This document shows, piece by piece, positions 12,287-23,228 of a DNA stretch of 64,000 nucleotides. Position 1 is the stretch's first letter; the number at the start of each line of letters is the position of its first letter. The translations under genes were made by a program, and so were the position numbers. Below the pieces are notes generated by a model, which saw nothing but the letters and a program-made list of their open reading frames with translations, did no database searches and had not been told where the DNA came from. The stretch comes from Talinum fruticosum (Eukaryota; Streptophyta; Magnoliopsida; Caryophyllales; Talinaceae), in contig JAITYX010000046.1 in NCBI GenBank assembly GCA_021018815.1, positions 4,343,501 to 4,407,500 on the forward strand, read 5' to 3'.

Positions 12287-12745
12287 AAAGTTCAAGACTC
12301 CTAAGTCAACAAAATGCAAGACTCTCAAGTCACACAAATTTAAGACTCTCAAGTCACATAAATTTAAGACTCTCAAGTCACACAAATTGAAGATTCTCAA
12401 GTCACATAAACTCAAGACTCTCAAGTCATACAAATTGAAGACTCTCAAGTCACGTAAAATTAAGACTCTCAAGTCACATAAATTCAAGACTCTCAAGTCA
12501 AACAAATTCAAGATTCTCAAGTCACCTAAATTAGAGACTCTCAAGTCTCTAAAAGGACTCTTAGGTCACTAAAAGTACCCTCAAGTCACTCAAATTCAAG
12601 ACTCTCAAGTCACATAAGTTCAAGACTTTCAAGTCACATAAACTCAAGACTATCAAATCAAACAAAGTGTAAGTTTGAACGACTCTCAAGTCATTCAAAT
12701 TAAAGATTCCCAAGTCACCAAATAGATCCTTTAGTCATTGAAAGA
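12287..12745 (+). repeat. 24-bp tandem array (about 18 units)
   Basis: Units of the form AAGACTCTCAAGTCACATAA plus four variable bases repeat with few interruptions. Because 24 is a multiple of 3, the plus strand gives an 8-residue KTLKSHKF repeat open for about 119 codons (12213-12572) and the minus strand mimics leucine-rich repeats. Both are by-products of the array. It lies in the 3' untranslated part of the Tat-type element. Confidence 0.9.
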
Positions 12746-12824
12746 GGTTTAACCCGTTCATACACCCTAAAAACAAGTAAGCCATGCAAAGGATTAACCA
12801 AAAGTCAATTTTTCGGATAATCGG

Positions 12825-13860
12825 CTCCAATGACTCGGAATCGAATAAATCCTTCCGACATCTCTAGGTCGAATAAATCGGATGGCCCGTTTCGAGACTC
12901 GGAATCGAGTAAATCATTTTAACGTCTCTAAATCGGATAAGTCGGATAGCCGTTCGAAGCTCTAAGTCGCCCAGGTCGAATAAGTTGGATGGCTCGTTTT
13001 GAGACTCGTGAATCAAATAAATTGTTCTAACGTCTCTAAACCGGATAAGTCGGATGGCTCGTTCGAAGCTCTAAGTCGCTTGGGTTGAATAAATCAGATG
13101 GTCCGCTTTGAGACTCAAAATCAAATAAATTGTTCTAACGTCTCTAAACCGGATAAGTCCGATGGCTCGTTCGAAGCTCTAAGTTGCCTAAGTTGAATAA
13201 ATCGGATGGCCCGTTTTGAGACTCGGAATCAAATAAATTGTTCTAACATCTCTAAACCGGATAAGTTAGATGACTCGTTCGAAGCTCTAAGTCGCCCGGG
13301 TTGAATAAATCGGATGGCCGTTTTGAGACTCGGAATCAAATAAAATGTTCTAACATCTCTAAACCTGGATAAGTCGGATGGCTCATTCGAAGCTCCGAGT
13401 CGCCCGGGTTGAATAAATCGGATGGCCCGCTTTGAGACTCAAAATCAAATAAATTGTTCTAACGTCTCTAAACCGGATAAGTCGGATGGCTCGCTCGAAG
13501 CTCCGAGTCGCCCGGGTTGAATAAATCGGATGGCCCGTTTTGAGACTCGGAATCAAATAAATTGTTCTAACGTTTCTAAACCTGGATAAGTCGGATGGCT
13601 CATTTTGAATCTCCGAGTCGCCCGGGTTGAATAAATCGGATGGCCCGTTTTGAGACTCGGAATCAAATAAATTGTTCTAACGTCTCTAAACCGGATAAGT
13701 CGGATGGCTCGTTCGAAACTTTAAGTCGCCTAGGTCAAATAAGACGGATGGTTTGTTCCGAGACTCGAATCAAATAAATCGTTCCGACGTCTCCGGGTTG
13801 AATATGTCGGATGAGTTGAATGGCTCGCTTTGATGTCTCGGAGTCAAGTGTTGACGTGAA
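12825..13860 (+). repeat. About 108-bp tandem array (9 units), satellite-like
   Basis: The landmark GAGACTC recurs at 12894, 13001, 13110, 13218, 13325, 13434, 13542, 13652 and 13758, giving a period of 107-110. Each unit has two related halves (GAATAAATCGGATGGCCCGT and GGATAAGTCGGATGGCTCGT), so the unit probably arose by doubling of about 54 bp. It sits between the integrase remnant and the PPT. Confidence 0.92.
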
Positions 13861-13904
13861 TGATTCACTCGAATAACAGTAAAGTTTGCAAGAACGACAT
13901 TAGC

Positions 13905-15470
13905 AAAAAAAAAAAAAAAAAAAAGGAGAGAGACTAAAGCAGGAGGTAAAGGCAGACAACATTCTGCCTCAACTCTAGTAAGACCTTACTCCCAGAACAA
14001 GGAAACAATAGCTGTTCAGCATTTAGTAAGCATTCATGGATAATCTTCCCCACGCTTTATAGATCTTGGTCCAGGACATGTTGGCACAAGAGGAACCAAA
14101 TTTGCATCTCAATGATAATTTTCAACAAAATCACGAAAACCTTGTCTAATGATAATATTACATATGATCATGAACAAAACTTTGGAAGGCACCCATTCTG
14201 CCTTGATTTATTTGAGCATATCCAAACTCACCAAATCAGAAAAGTAGATAGCTACGGAAAGAAGCAAGCCTCCGCAAAAGAAACACAGAGCAAGCCATAT
14301 AGAAAAAAAAAAAAAAAGAGAGAATGAAGGAAAAAAACCTGCAAACCAGCACAAGTATCCGAAGACAAAGAAGCACAGGGGGCAAAAACTGAACGTAGCA
14401 CAGGGAAGGAAAATCAATAACTGTAATATGTTTATATAGGCATCTCCTAGTCTTGCTTTACATTCTCACTCAGTTACAAACACTTCAAACTTATCCTTCA
14501 GATAAGTGATAATTTACAGGATAAATTCGAAGTGATAATTTACAGGATAAAAAAATATATAAAAAAAGAAAAAGAAGAAAAAGGGAGAGAAATCATGATT
14601 CGTATACTGATTAAAGACTTCCGGCAGTTGTTGTAGGTAACCGGTGAGCAACCCATTCTGAAAAGAACTCATTTGATTCCTCCAACTCAGATTCTGTGCA
14701 AGACTCCCACCTCAGAATTCAACTCGTAATTAAAATTCAGATTACAAAATTTTAATTAATTCAGAGTTTAACTTCGAACAAAAAAAGCAATAAATCCCAA
14801 AATCAAAAGGGAAATTCCAAAATCAAAACCCGATTTGGGTATAATCAGTAAACCAGAGGAGGATACGCGCATACCAGTTGGGTCGAACCCGGAAAAACGG
14901 TACTATGTTGTGCTCTTGCTTTTGCCCAGATCGAAGCCGAAAAATGGCGTCGCTGCCTTTACCCAGCATGAAGTCGTCGACCGGCGGCAGGACTAAAGAC
15001 AGACGGTGACGTCATCCATGGCTGGGAAGCTAGAAGAACGGTTGCCTCGACGGAGATCTACCATCGGGAAGTGCTAGCCTCGGGACCAGAAGAAGCAGGG
15101 GGCAACAGAGGCAGAAGCACTGAGCGGTAAAGCAGCCGTAGACGCTGGCTCCGGGATCGGAGGAAGTCGGCGGTGGTGGGCGTTGCTACGGAACTAGCAC
15201 TGCCGGGATGGAGAGCAAAGAGAGGAAGAAGAACATGAGATGGTGAGCCATGAAGCTTTGGATGAGAGAAAACCCGTTTGAAGCAATTGAAGATACTAGC
15301 AGACACTGAGTAATTTAAGAGGAGAAATGAAAAGTTTAGAGCAGCGTTCACCAGACAACTTTTCAGAACCCACAAATTGAAAAATTGTGAAGGCCATCAA
15401 TTGTACAGAGGAAAGCTTAGAGCAATGTGAAACCTCTTCTTTCTCTCTCCAGTATATGAATCATTTTTTT
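13905..15470 (-). other. Possible captured host-gene segment, minus strand
   Basis: After a 20-base A-run (13905-13924) the composition changes from repeat DNA to gene-like DNA. Read on the minus strand from about 15460 it resembles a plant gene 5' region: a GAGAGAGAAAGAAGAGG leader, a GC-rich frame at 15375-15058 (105 codons, no recognised domain), and a splice-donor-like CAACTG|GTATGCGC near 14870-14880 followed by AT-rich, intron-like DNA. Below 15540 the sequence returns to what looks like element 3' DNA. Gene identity unknown; a decayed nested insertion is the alternative. Confidence 0.35.
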
Positions 15471-15732
15471 ACATATGATGGTTAATCAAACCGTATTTTT
15501 TTATTTTAAGGAAAATTTGAGTGACTCACCTATTAAACAAAGCAAAGGGATCCTGCGTATTATACCTAAATAAGTTCAAACGTGTGACTTAGGTAATTTT
15601 AAGTATCGTCCTACGCCAAGTTAAAAGATTTCAAAAAGAGTCATTAAAATCAACTTGTATTAGTCATCTTCTAAATGTTCAAGATACAATCGCTCCAAGC
15701 ACTCAACAAAATTCGTGCACGCAATGACTCTC

Positions 15733-15740
15733 GAAGGGGG
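15733..15740 (+). promoter_or_regulatory. Polypurine tract
   Basis: GAAGGGGG ends four bases before the 3' LTR start at 15745, where plus-strand priming is expected. Confidence 0.75.
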
Positions 15741-15744
15741 CATT

Positions 15745-16389
15745 TGTAGGAGGCAAAAATTCGTTAGCCAATTATATGTCGCCACGTGGAAAATTAATTA
15801 TTTTTATTCCACCTATTGCGAATCGCCACGTGTAAAATTGGCCTTGAAAGCCTTTAAAATTAAAATCAAAAGAAATCAAAATCCGGCCAATTAGAAGTTG
15901 CCACGTGTTGTTGATGATGCAATAAATAATAAATATTTCTTTTAAAAATAATTACTAAATTATGGCCTGGCTCAAAACCCAAACCAAACCCTAACTTCAA
16001 AAAGGTATATATAGAGGTCATTTCCTCATTTCTTCACACATTCAAGATCTGCGAAATCCAGAGCTCAAATTGCAAATGACATCCAGCTACCAAGTGCCAA
16101 TGATCAAAGTCTCGCAACCGTTCAAAAATCGAGTCAACGATTCAAATTCAAGTCTCTCAAGACATCCAAATCAAGAACCACTCAGTGTTCATCATTTGGC
16201 TCTTCATCAACGTTCGAGATCAAGCTACGACGCCCGAATCGTTCAAGTTACAAGGAGATTGATCGGAGGATTTTTACGCTTATTGTATTCAATACGAGAT
16301 TGTACCCATTAAACAAAAATCAATACAAATTATATTTGTTTCCTAATTTCCTATCCTTATTTATTTTAGACTCGAAATTTGTGTTTACA
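15745..16389 (+). repeat. 3' LTR of the Tat-type element
   Basis: 645 bp, same ends and G-box/TATA layout as the 5' LTR. Followed directly by target duplication ATGAT at 16390-16394. Confidence 0.92.
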
Positions 16390-16655
16390 ATGATATATAA
16401 CCGTCCAATAAACAAGTGGTATGATTTAGAAATAATACATACCCCTAAAGTCCAAAGTGCATGTATGGTCAATATTATAGTATGGTATATAATCGTCCAA
16501 TTCCCTAAAAGTACAGCTTTATTTTAATCCAATAACCCTTTATAATTAACTTTATAACTATATTAGAACCGCTTATAACTCATTACAACCTTATATTATT
16601 AAAGATCCTTACAAGCGACATAGTTCAATATCCTTACAAGCTGAATGGAACATGA

Positions 16656-17460
16656 CCATCAAGAAAACACACAATTATCAAAATTTGTGTTTAAAAATCA
16701 AGTTACCCTAAAATTTCATTGTAAATGAGAAAAATTAATTAAAAATATAGAAAAAAATTAATTAATAAAAATAAAATTAATAAAAAATTATTAATATGTC
16801 ATTGTACTTGTAAAATAAGAGATATTATAAAACAAAAAAAATTTAAATAACTATCATTTTGAAAAATTAGTTAAATCAAATAGTATCGAGGTTATGATCC
16901 TTCTAAATGAACTTATATAATCTATTTATTTTATATAGTCTATCTATTTTACCTATAAAAGGAAGAAAGTTAAAATATTGTATAAATTTTAATTTATTAT
17001 ATTCATCTTTATTTTAACTTAAATTATAAGAATAAAACTGTCGTTATATTATTTTGTTATATAGTTATTTCATTGTATAGAGAAAGAGGGTTGAGAATGG
17101 AGTTTATTAGGGGATATACGGTGGAGAAAAATAGGAGTGTCGTACTTTGTCATTTTATATGAAATCGCCCTCTCTCTTTCTCTCTCAAGAAGTGTCATTT
17201 TCCGTAACCTACCGTCAATTTTGCCTCAATTTCATCCATTTCATAAATAAATGATCCAATGAGAATATAACTATACAATGAAATAGTTCAAGTGTGGGTA
17301 TTGGAATTCGTTAACTGTAAAATTTATATTCCCTCCCTTTTCATTTATCTATGTATGTGAAGGTGGTTAAAGTGTGTTGAATATAGACTTTAATTTACTC
17401 AAGTAATGCATGTAAGTTTATGAGATTTCATCCTAAAATTAATGGCAATGTAAGGAATAA
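16656..17460. other. AT-rich intergenic DNA, nothing recognised
   Basis: Very A/T-rich, with many short A/T runs and no coding signal. Confidence 0.6.
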
Positions 17461-17464
17461 CTCA

Positions 17465-17735
17465 CAAGTTTATAAAATTGGTAAGGCATTTTAAATTTGG
17501 CAATGTGGGACTTCCCCACTTTAATAAATCCAACACACCCTCACGTGTGGGATACCGACAAGGCCTAACACGTGACTTAATCCGATGAAATGGCAGGGAC
17601 AAACTAGAAACGAGCAATGTTGGCTCTAATACCATGATATATAATACAATGTGCAATAATAAGATGGAGAAAGAAGGAAGTAAAAGACTTTTCTGCATAT
17701 CTCCTCAATCCATAAGCATATATATATATATATAA

Positions 17736-17769
<34 letters not shown>

Positions 17770-17960
17770 CTTCTATTTCCTACCAACAAACTACCACCAA
17801 CTGGATAACAAAAAATAATCATATAGATAGTGTCCTTGATAACTATATAGATAGAGTATTAGATAATTAAATAGACAGAGTAATAGATAATTACATAGAC
17901 AGAGTCCTAGATAATTAAATAGATACAGTTCAGAATTTTAATTTGTCTTATTTACTCCTT
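17465..17960 (-). mobile_element. Copia/TRIM-like remnant, minus strand
   Basis: On the minus strand the DNA ending at 17635 (...ATATATCA) is followed by TGGTATTAGAGCCA (17634-17621). This is close to the initiator-Met tRNA PBS of Copia and TRIM elements. Only about 100 bp further, TGTTGGATTTATTAAAGTGG then AGTCCCACATTGCC looks like the start of a second LTR, as in a TRIM. The two LTR stretches do not align well in what is left. The upstream part holds an AT microsatellite (17718-17767) and short tandem repeats (17820-17935). Confidence 0.4.
17820..17935. repeat. Tandem repeat, about 25-bp unit, 4-5 copies
   Basis: Variants of TAGATAATTAAATAGACAGAG repeat in a row. Confidence 0.8.
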
Positions 17961-18031
17961 TTTTAAAAACTTAAACTAGCTTTGAGCCGCATGCAATACG
18001 TGCATGACTAAATTAAGTTATATATAATAAT

Positions 18032-18362
18032 TTTTTAAAATTTTTGGATAGGAATAATATGAACTTTGGGGTATTAGCCAAAAATAATACGACTTTTTTT
18101 CTTAGCCATTAACAATACGAACTTTAGCAAGTATTTAACATTTCATAACACAACCGGGTTTGGGGTTGAAACTCTTCGGAAAGTTAACATGTCGAGCGGA
18201 GTAAAAATTTTAACCTTGTATTTTTTAAGTTTAATGGTCCAATAAACAAGTTTTTTTTTTCAAGTTAATTCCCCAATATATGGAAGCCGCTTAATTTCCC
18301 AATGTATTATTCTTGGTCAATATCCCCAAAGTTTATATTATTCCCATCCAAAAATCTTAATT
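18032..18362. mobile_element. Foldback MITE with long inverted ends
   Basis: Left arm TTTTTGGATAGGAATAATAT then GAACTTTGGGG. The right arm, reverse-complemented, reads TTTTTGGATGGGAATAATAT then AAACTTTGGGG. Length about 330 bp, no coding capacity. Target duplication not resolved in the AT-rich flanks. Confidence 0.7.
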
Positions 18363-18692
18363 TTTATTGTATTTAATTTTATATTATAAAATATTTACAA
18401 ATTAGATAAATTGATCCACCTCAAAAGGTCAATATATTCTCTTTTGTGTGTATTATTTGATTTATCGATCAACTCATCATCTCTCTCATTTTGACGAATA
18501 TGATGTCATTTAATTCGTGTTTCATGGTTTAAAGGTTGAAGGAGAACTCTAAAATTTAATGTTAATGTAGGATAATGATGAATACCAAAGAGGAATGTAA
18601 GAATTTATATGACTTTATTTTTCCTCAAATTATATATAGGTGTTATTTTAATTGATTTACATACTTATCATTTTTTTAATTTAATTTACCAG

Positions 18693-20054
18693 GGCTTCAA
18701 AACAGAGATGTGTTCTATGGAAGTGGAGGTTGCCTATACTCTATATATCCAGTGTTCCAAGTTTTCACAAAGCATCCGGTATGTGAGATTTATTTTAGAA
18801 GATGTTTCAAGTCCTCCTTAATGTACTTGCTTGAATATGCACCTTCTTCATTGACAGGGAAGGAGCACAATTTTGTGTACAGTCACTTGCACCCTGCTCG
18901 TCGAGTATATGAGGCTCACCCAAAGCTCTGTAGGGATTGCCTTTGGCGGAAATATAGGGAATGAGAGAATATCTATCAATGAGGATTTTGAAAAGATTAC
19001 TCGTGCGACATCATGTTGTTGATAAAACTTACCAACCCGGTTCTCTTTTCCCTAATCAGTAAACAGCAGAAGGGGTTCATGGTAGTCAATGTCTTTGATG
19101 TGTGTGAGCTCTCTGTCGTTGCTATATCATTATAGTGGTTTTACTGTTATGCATTCATGGTGCGACGTACTTCGATATTTCCTACACGAAACTCTCCGAT
19201 AGCGTGAGTTAAGGCAGTAAAGTTGTTTGCATTTTGACCTACAGAGATTGTCACAGCTTGCATTATGGGATCTATATCGAGTTGCAATATGTGCTCATGG
19301 CAGCATTGAAAATTTATATTCTGTTTTCTTAGGGCTTTCTTCCTGTTGAAGCATCTATATTGGAGGTGGAGGTATGGGGATTAGGTGGTAAGACAACAAA
19401 GGAAGTACAGATCTCATACAAGAAGAGAGAGGAGCTTTTACGTAACGTAGACGCAAGGTAACTTTCCCTTTTGTCTTTGAGGTCACACAGGAGGAATATC
19501 AAACAAGAGAAATACGACAACTATTTCCATATGGGTCCTGCTTTCGTAGTTCCGGGGCTCAAACAAGAGAAATAACGTTTATAAAAAATCAACGTCTTGA
19601 TTCTTTTGTGTTATTGGATAAGGAATTTCTTTGTAATAATTAATTGCAGTAATTTTGGGGGTCGAATTTCGGTGAACGTTTTTGTTTTGCTTATTGGGAT
19701 ATAAGTCTTCCAGCTTTACTAGATTTAGGATTAACTTCCCGTAAACTTTTGAAGCATCTTCTCTAAATTATGGTGAACTCCAAAAAGTTCATGACACTAT
19801 CCTAGCGAGATAATATGATACACCCCATGTAGTTTGGTTAACGAGACCTTTATGTGCGATTGTGTTCATAAGGTATCTTGTGTTATCGCCTAAAGGGGTT
19901 TGGATGTGCAGAAGTTGACATTGTTGATTCTAAATGAGATTCATGTAATTTTCAGGTTGACTTGAAAACATTTGCTAGCTGGGAAGATTCACTCGAGAAG
20001 ATGATGATGGACATGATGTCTAATCCAAACACAATGCGACGAGAGGATCGATAA
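18693..20054 (+). pseudogene. TLDc-domain gene, 3' exons (host gene, damaged)
   Basis: Four exon-like blocks with good splice sites: 18693-18778 (CAG before, GTATGT after); about 18858-19059 (GKEHNFVYSHLHPARRVYEA, then GIAFGGNIGNERISINEDF and KTYQPGSLFP); 19333-19457 (GFLPVEASILEVEVWGLGGK, then KKREELL); 19956-20054 (VDLKTFASWEDSLEKMMMDM, ending RREDR and TAA). This is the C-terminal part of a plant TLD/TLDc family protein; distant relatives (OXR1) protect against oxidative stress, and the plant role is unclear. One-base shifts occur after EAHPK, before the KTYQPG block and at the end of the third exon. Either the gene is dead or the sequence has indel errors. The 5' exons are not in view; the MITE at 18032-18362 lies just upstream. 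Confidence 0.8.
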
Positions 20055-22077
20055 ACATTCCAGGTCAAAAAGCTTGTTATTCTATTTGTATATATGCTTG
20101 CAGAGGACTTTCGAACAATAAATAAGAACTTGTATTAGTTTGTTGTATCATATTGGGCTTTTGCCACATTTCTCTAGCTCATTTTTATTTGTTGGAGAAG
20201 GTTATCCTTGTATTTCCTTAACATTGTAATTCGTTTGTTACAAACATGATGTGTTGTTATTAGAGGTTTGATTTGGTGACTAGGGCTTGCTTTTCTTGTT
20301 CAGCATGGCGAGAAAAGTAAATGTCGCTTGGATTCTGGAAGATCTCGACAATCTAAATAATGTATTGCCCGAAACCTATGGAATGACGGAACAATAATGA
20401 CAACACCGAGTATTTGATGGGGATTGAGTTGCCTTTTGAGATTTGTAATCTGGATTGATTCACTAACAAAGAAAAACATTGACAAGACTTATGGTTACAA
20501 GGTAGAGCTTCATTGTTGAATGCTAATAGCCCAAACCTTGATATCTCTCGAATTTCTATGTTTTATGGTGAGCGGCTTCATTTGTAACAAGGGTTCTGCT
20601 TAGGTATGCTAGAGAAGCAAAAACAATCAAATGATCCACGGATAGTAGAATATCTTTCCAACTATCGAAATAGATATTAAAATCCGGTGGGAGCTTTCGT
20701 AAACCAACAGAGCGAGAGGGAGATGAGTTGCTTTAACATTGCGAATGGGATTAATATATTGAGTAAGAAAAGCAACCGACATAGATGCTCAATAGGATTT
20801 CAGCATCCTTAGTCTCAGTAATGTCGAGCGGTTATATGAGCACTAGCCCATATAGCACTTACCGAGCTAACTACTATTCTTGATAGGTAAAACCACGAAC
20901 TCTCCCTCCAAAGCGACACAACAAAAATTAGGGGCCTCGCACATGAGACACTGTTAAGACCCAAGTATCCAGCTCGAATTAAGATGTCAAAGATATGCCT
21001 AACATGGGCAAGATACTAAAACAAAAACCTGCAAGAATGAGAACCGCACACATAATGCAAAAGCATTATGAAGTTACAAAATGCAAACATAAAAGTTGAA
21101 TTATGAAGTTACCAAAATGCAAACATGAAAGTAAATACTCAACGAGATCATAACATTCTAGTTTCTAGCAAATAACAAACCAATTAAATGTTGTGTCCTA
21201 GGTAATTGGTGTATGTTTTTTCTCTAAGCATCTCGAAAAGACCTCTCTAAATATTGAACATGCATAGTCTTTAAATCCATGAAGACCATGAGCAAGTCTT
21301 TTTCTTTTTTTTTTCTCTTGGAGCTCTGTTCCGCATATTGTTTGATTATTGAACAACTAAGGACGGTGATTAAAAATGACGTATCATAGTGCTCGCTTTA
21401 GGGAAGGACATTGTCCTCGTGGATGAAGGAAAAATGCAAATAGTAAGTTTGAACTTTTGAGAAACACCACAGAGTCCATAGGATCAAACTTAGTAGGAAT
21501 AAGCTCAGCAATTGGAGTGCAAGTTTGATTATGTGTAATAGTGTTTTGCGCATCTTCAGTCAAGCATACACGACAACTGGGAATCAGTGAAGAAACTACG
21601 TAATGTTCATACTAGTTGAAAGATAAAATGAACGTTTTAGCAATTTTGTGCGATAGATTACCAAAGTCAACTTGAAGGAAAATTCCATTGGATGCCTATC
21701 AAGCATGTGATGATTATATATGATGATTTAGATTAATGAAAATTAGACTATCAGGATAGACAAGCGCAAACGTCAATATTGTAGTACATGTGTCCACAAC
21801 AAGGATGATTTATATGTTAAGTGAGGCACCAACATGACAAATATACAGAATTAGAAGGACTATGACTTGTTTCCATCACTAAAGCTTAAGACCTTACGAA
21901 GCTGTGGACTAATCAGTATTGAAGTAAACATAACGTGAATCCAACGAATTTCACACTAATAAAATTCTCTGAAGTAAAAGAGCCACACCCACCAGATGTT
22001 CGACGGAATGTCTCAAAGAGAAACCTCGACACATACAAACGACTTGATCAATCAATCAATTAACATTAGAAGAGGGA

Positions 22078-22443
22078 TCACAAACCTTTATCCCAGGAGC
22101 AGAGTTGACGGAGTTCTTCGTTGGGAATAATGACAGACCAAGCTTCACCGGCATCACGAAACATCTGCTCGGTTTCAAGATACCGGCCCTTCTCGAGAAT
22201 GAGAGAGCGGATTGACTGGGCGGACGTGGTGGAAGCATCGAAAACCTCCTTGACGCCATTGACGAAGGTGACCTTGATTTGAGGAGGATTGTAGTCGGTG
22301 CGGCGCTACACTTCGACTTGGTAGGCTGGGTTAGATTCTTTGGCTTTGCCGGCGCTGCACTGCGCCAAGAACTCCATGCATGACCCCGCACGGGCATCCA
22401 GCGCGTTGAATTCCAGCTTCACTTTTGACAAGAACTTCAACAT
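22078..22443 (-). pseudogene. MRPL53: Mitochondrial large-subunit ribosomal protein mL53, first exon(s), broken
   Basis: From ATG at 22443 the minus strand reads MLKFLSKVKLEFNALDARAG, then CMEFLAQC and KESNPAYQVEV, an in-frame TAG at codon 46, then RRTDYNPPQIKVTFVNGV and LILEKGRYLETEQMFRDAGE. This is the thioredoxin-like fold of mL53/MRP-L53, a nucleus-encoded subunit of the mitochondrial 39S-type ribosome. The last conserved residues (NSAPGIK-like) are in another frame, a one-base shift. A donor-like AAAG|GTTTGT at 22086/22085 suggests a further exon downstream. The second copy lacks this stop but has other damage. A hAT terminus lies 93 bp upstream of the ATG. Gene and TLDc run tail to tail. 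Confidence 0.78.
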
Positions 22444-22535
22444 TCTTGTTGCCCACCTCTCTCCCCTATGTCTCTCTCGTAAATTATATGTGGACAATTC
22501 TATGCAATTTCTTAGGGCAGCTTATTTAATTAGTC

Positions 22536-23185
22536 TAGCGCTGGTAAAAGCCGATCGACCCTGGTTTCCAAATTTGTCCGTCTCAAAAATAATTAGATTT
22601 GGTCACAATTGTTTTGATCGAATTTAAAATTCTATCATACAAAATCGGGTTAGTTTCGGGTTTTGGATGGAGAATTCGAGTTGATCGAATTTTTGAATAA
22701 ATTCGAGTCGGACAAATTTGGACAATGGACTCGTCCGAACTCGAATGTTTATTGTATACAAAATTGGGCTACGTGCATTGGGTCAAAAATAAAATGGCCA
22801 GCAAGTACTTTTTAATTTGGAATTGGATGTTTAAATGAACTTTTTGGGGTGCCCAAAAGTGATGTTCGAGCTGACTTTAAAAAGCCCTAATTCTAGAATA
22901 TTCCAACTCTCTCTCTTGAACTGCAAGTATAAAAGCATAAAAAAACCCTAATTTCATTTGCTTATATTATTTCTAGAAACTCATGACCACTCCCTCTCCC
23001 ACCTCCCTCCTCCCTCCTCCCTCTCTTCCACGCCTAGTGACCTCCCTCCCTCTACCTTCTCCACCCTCCAGTCGCCTCTCCCTCTAATATCACGCCCTCC
23101 ATCCTTAATCGATTCCTCACTTTCTCTCTCCAGCTACTGGATTTCTTTTCTCCTAGTTATCCGGTCACCGGATCTCTCGTCTCTC

Positions 23186-23228
<43 letters not shown>

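Larger units (their letters stand above)
8458..16389 (+). mobile_element. Complete-ended non-autonomous Tat-type Ty3 LTR retrotransposon (7.9 kb)
   Basis: Two LTRs (8458-9109 and 15745-16389) begin TGTAGGAGGC and end GTGTTTACA. The flanking 5-bp duplication ATGAT is at 8453-8457 and 16390-16394. A PBS follows the 5' LTR and a purine tract precedes the 3' LTR. The internal region runs: gag relic, the very end of integrase, a 24-bp array, a 108-bp array, a possible captured segment. Protease, reverse transcriptase, RNase H and most of integrase are missing, so the element could move only with proteins supplied by a relative. Tat assignment rests on the gag type and on the repeat-rich 3' region known for that lineage. 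Confidence 0.92.
8255..16655. repeat. Foldback MITE split by the Tat-type retrotransposon
   Basis: The roughly 200 bp left of 8457 and the 260 bp right of 16395 are approximate reverse complements. Examples: TTTGGACGATTATATATCAT at left against TTGGACGATTATATACCAT (reverse complement of right), and AAAAAGGGTTATTGGA against TAAAGGGTTATTGGAT. With the retrotransposon and its ATGAT duplication removed, they form one palindromic element of about 450 bp. The outer ends are blurred and I could not define a target duplication. Confidence 0.5.

Noticed and set aside
12203..12544. Minus-strand frame resembling leucine-rich repeats
   Set aside because: Exact by-product of the 24-bp tandem array; perfect periodicity in DNA, not protein-level conservation.
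12287..13860. CRISPR-like repeated array
   Set aside because: Units abut directly with no unique spacers; plant nuclear context; simple tandem repeats within a retrotransposon.
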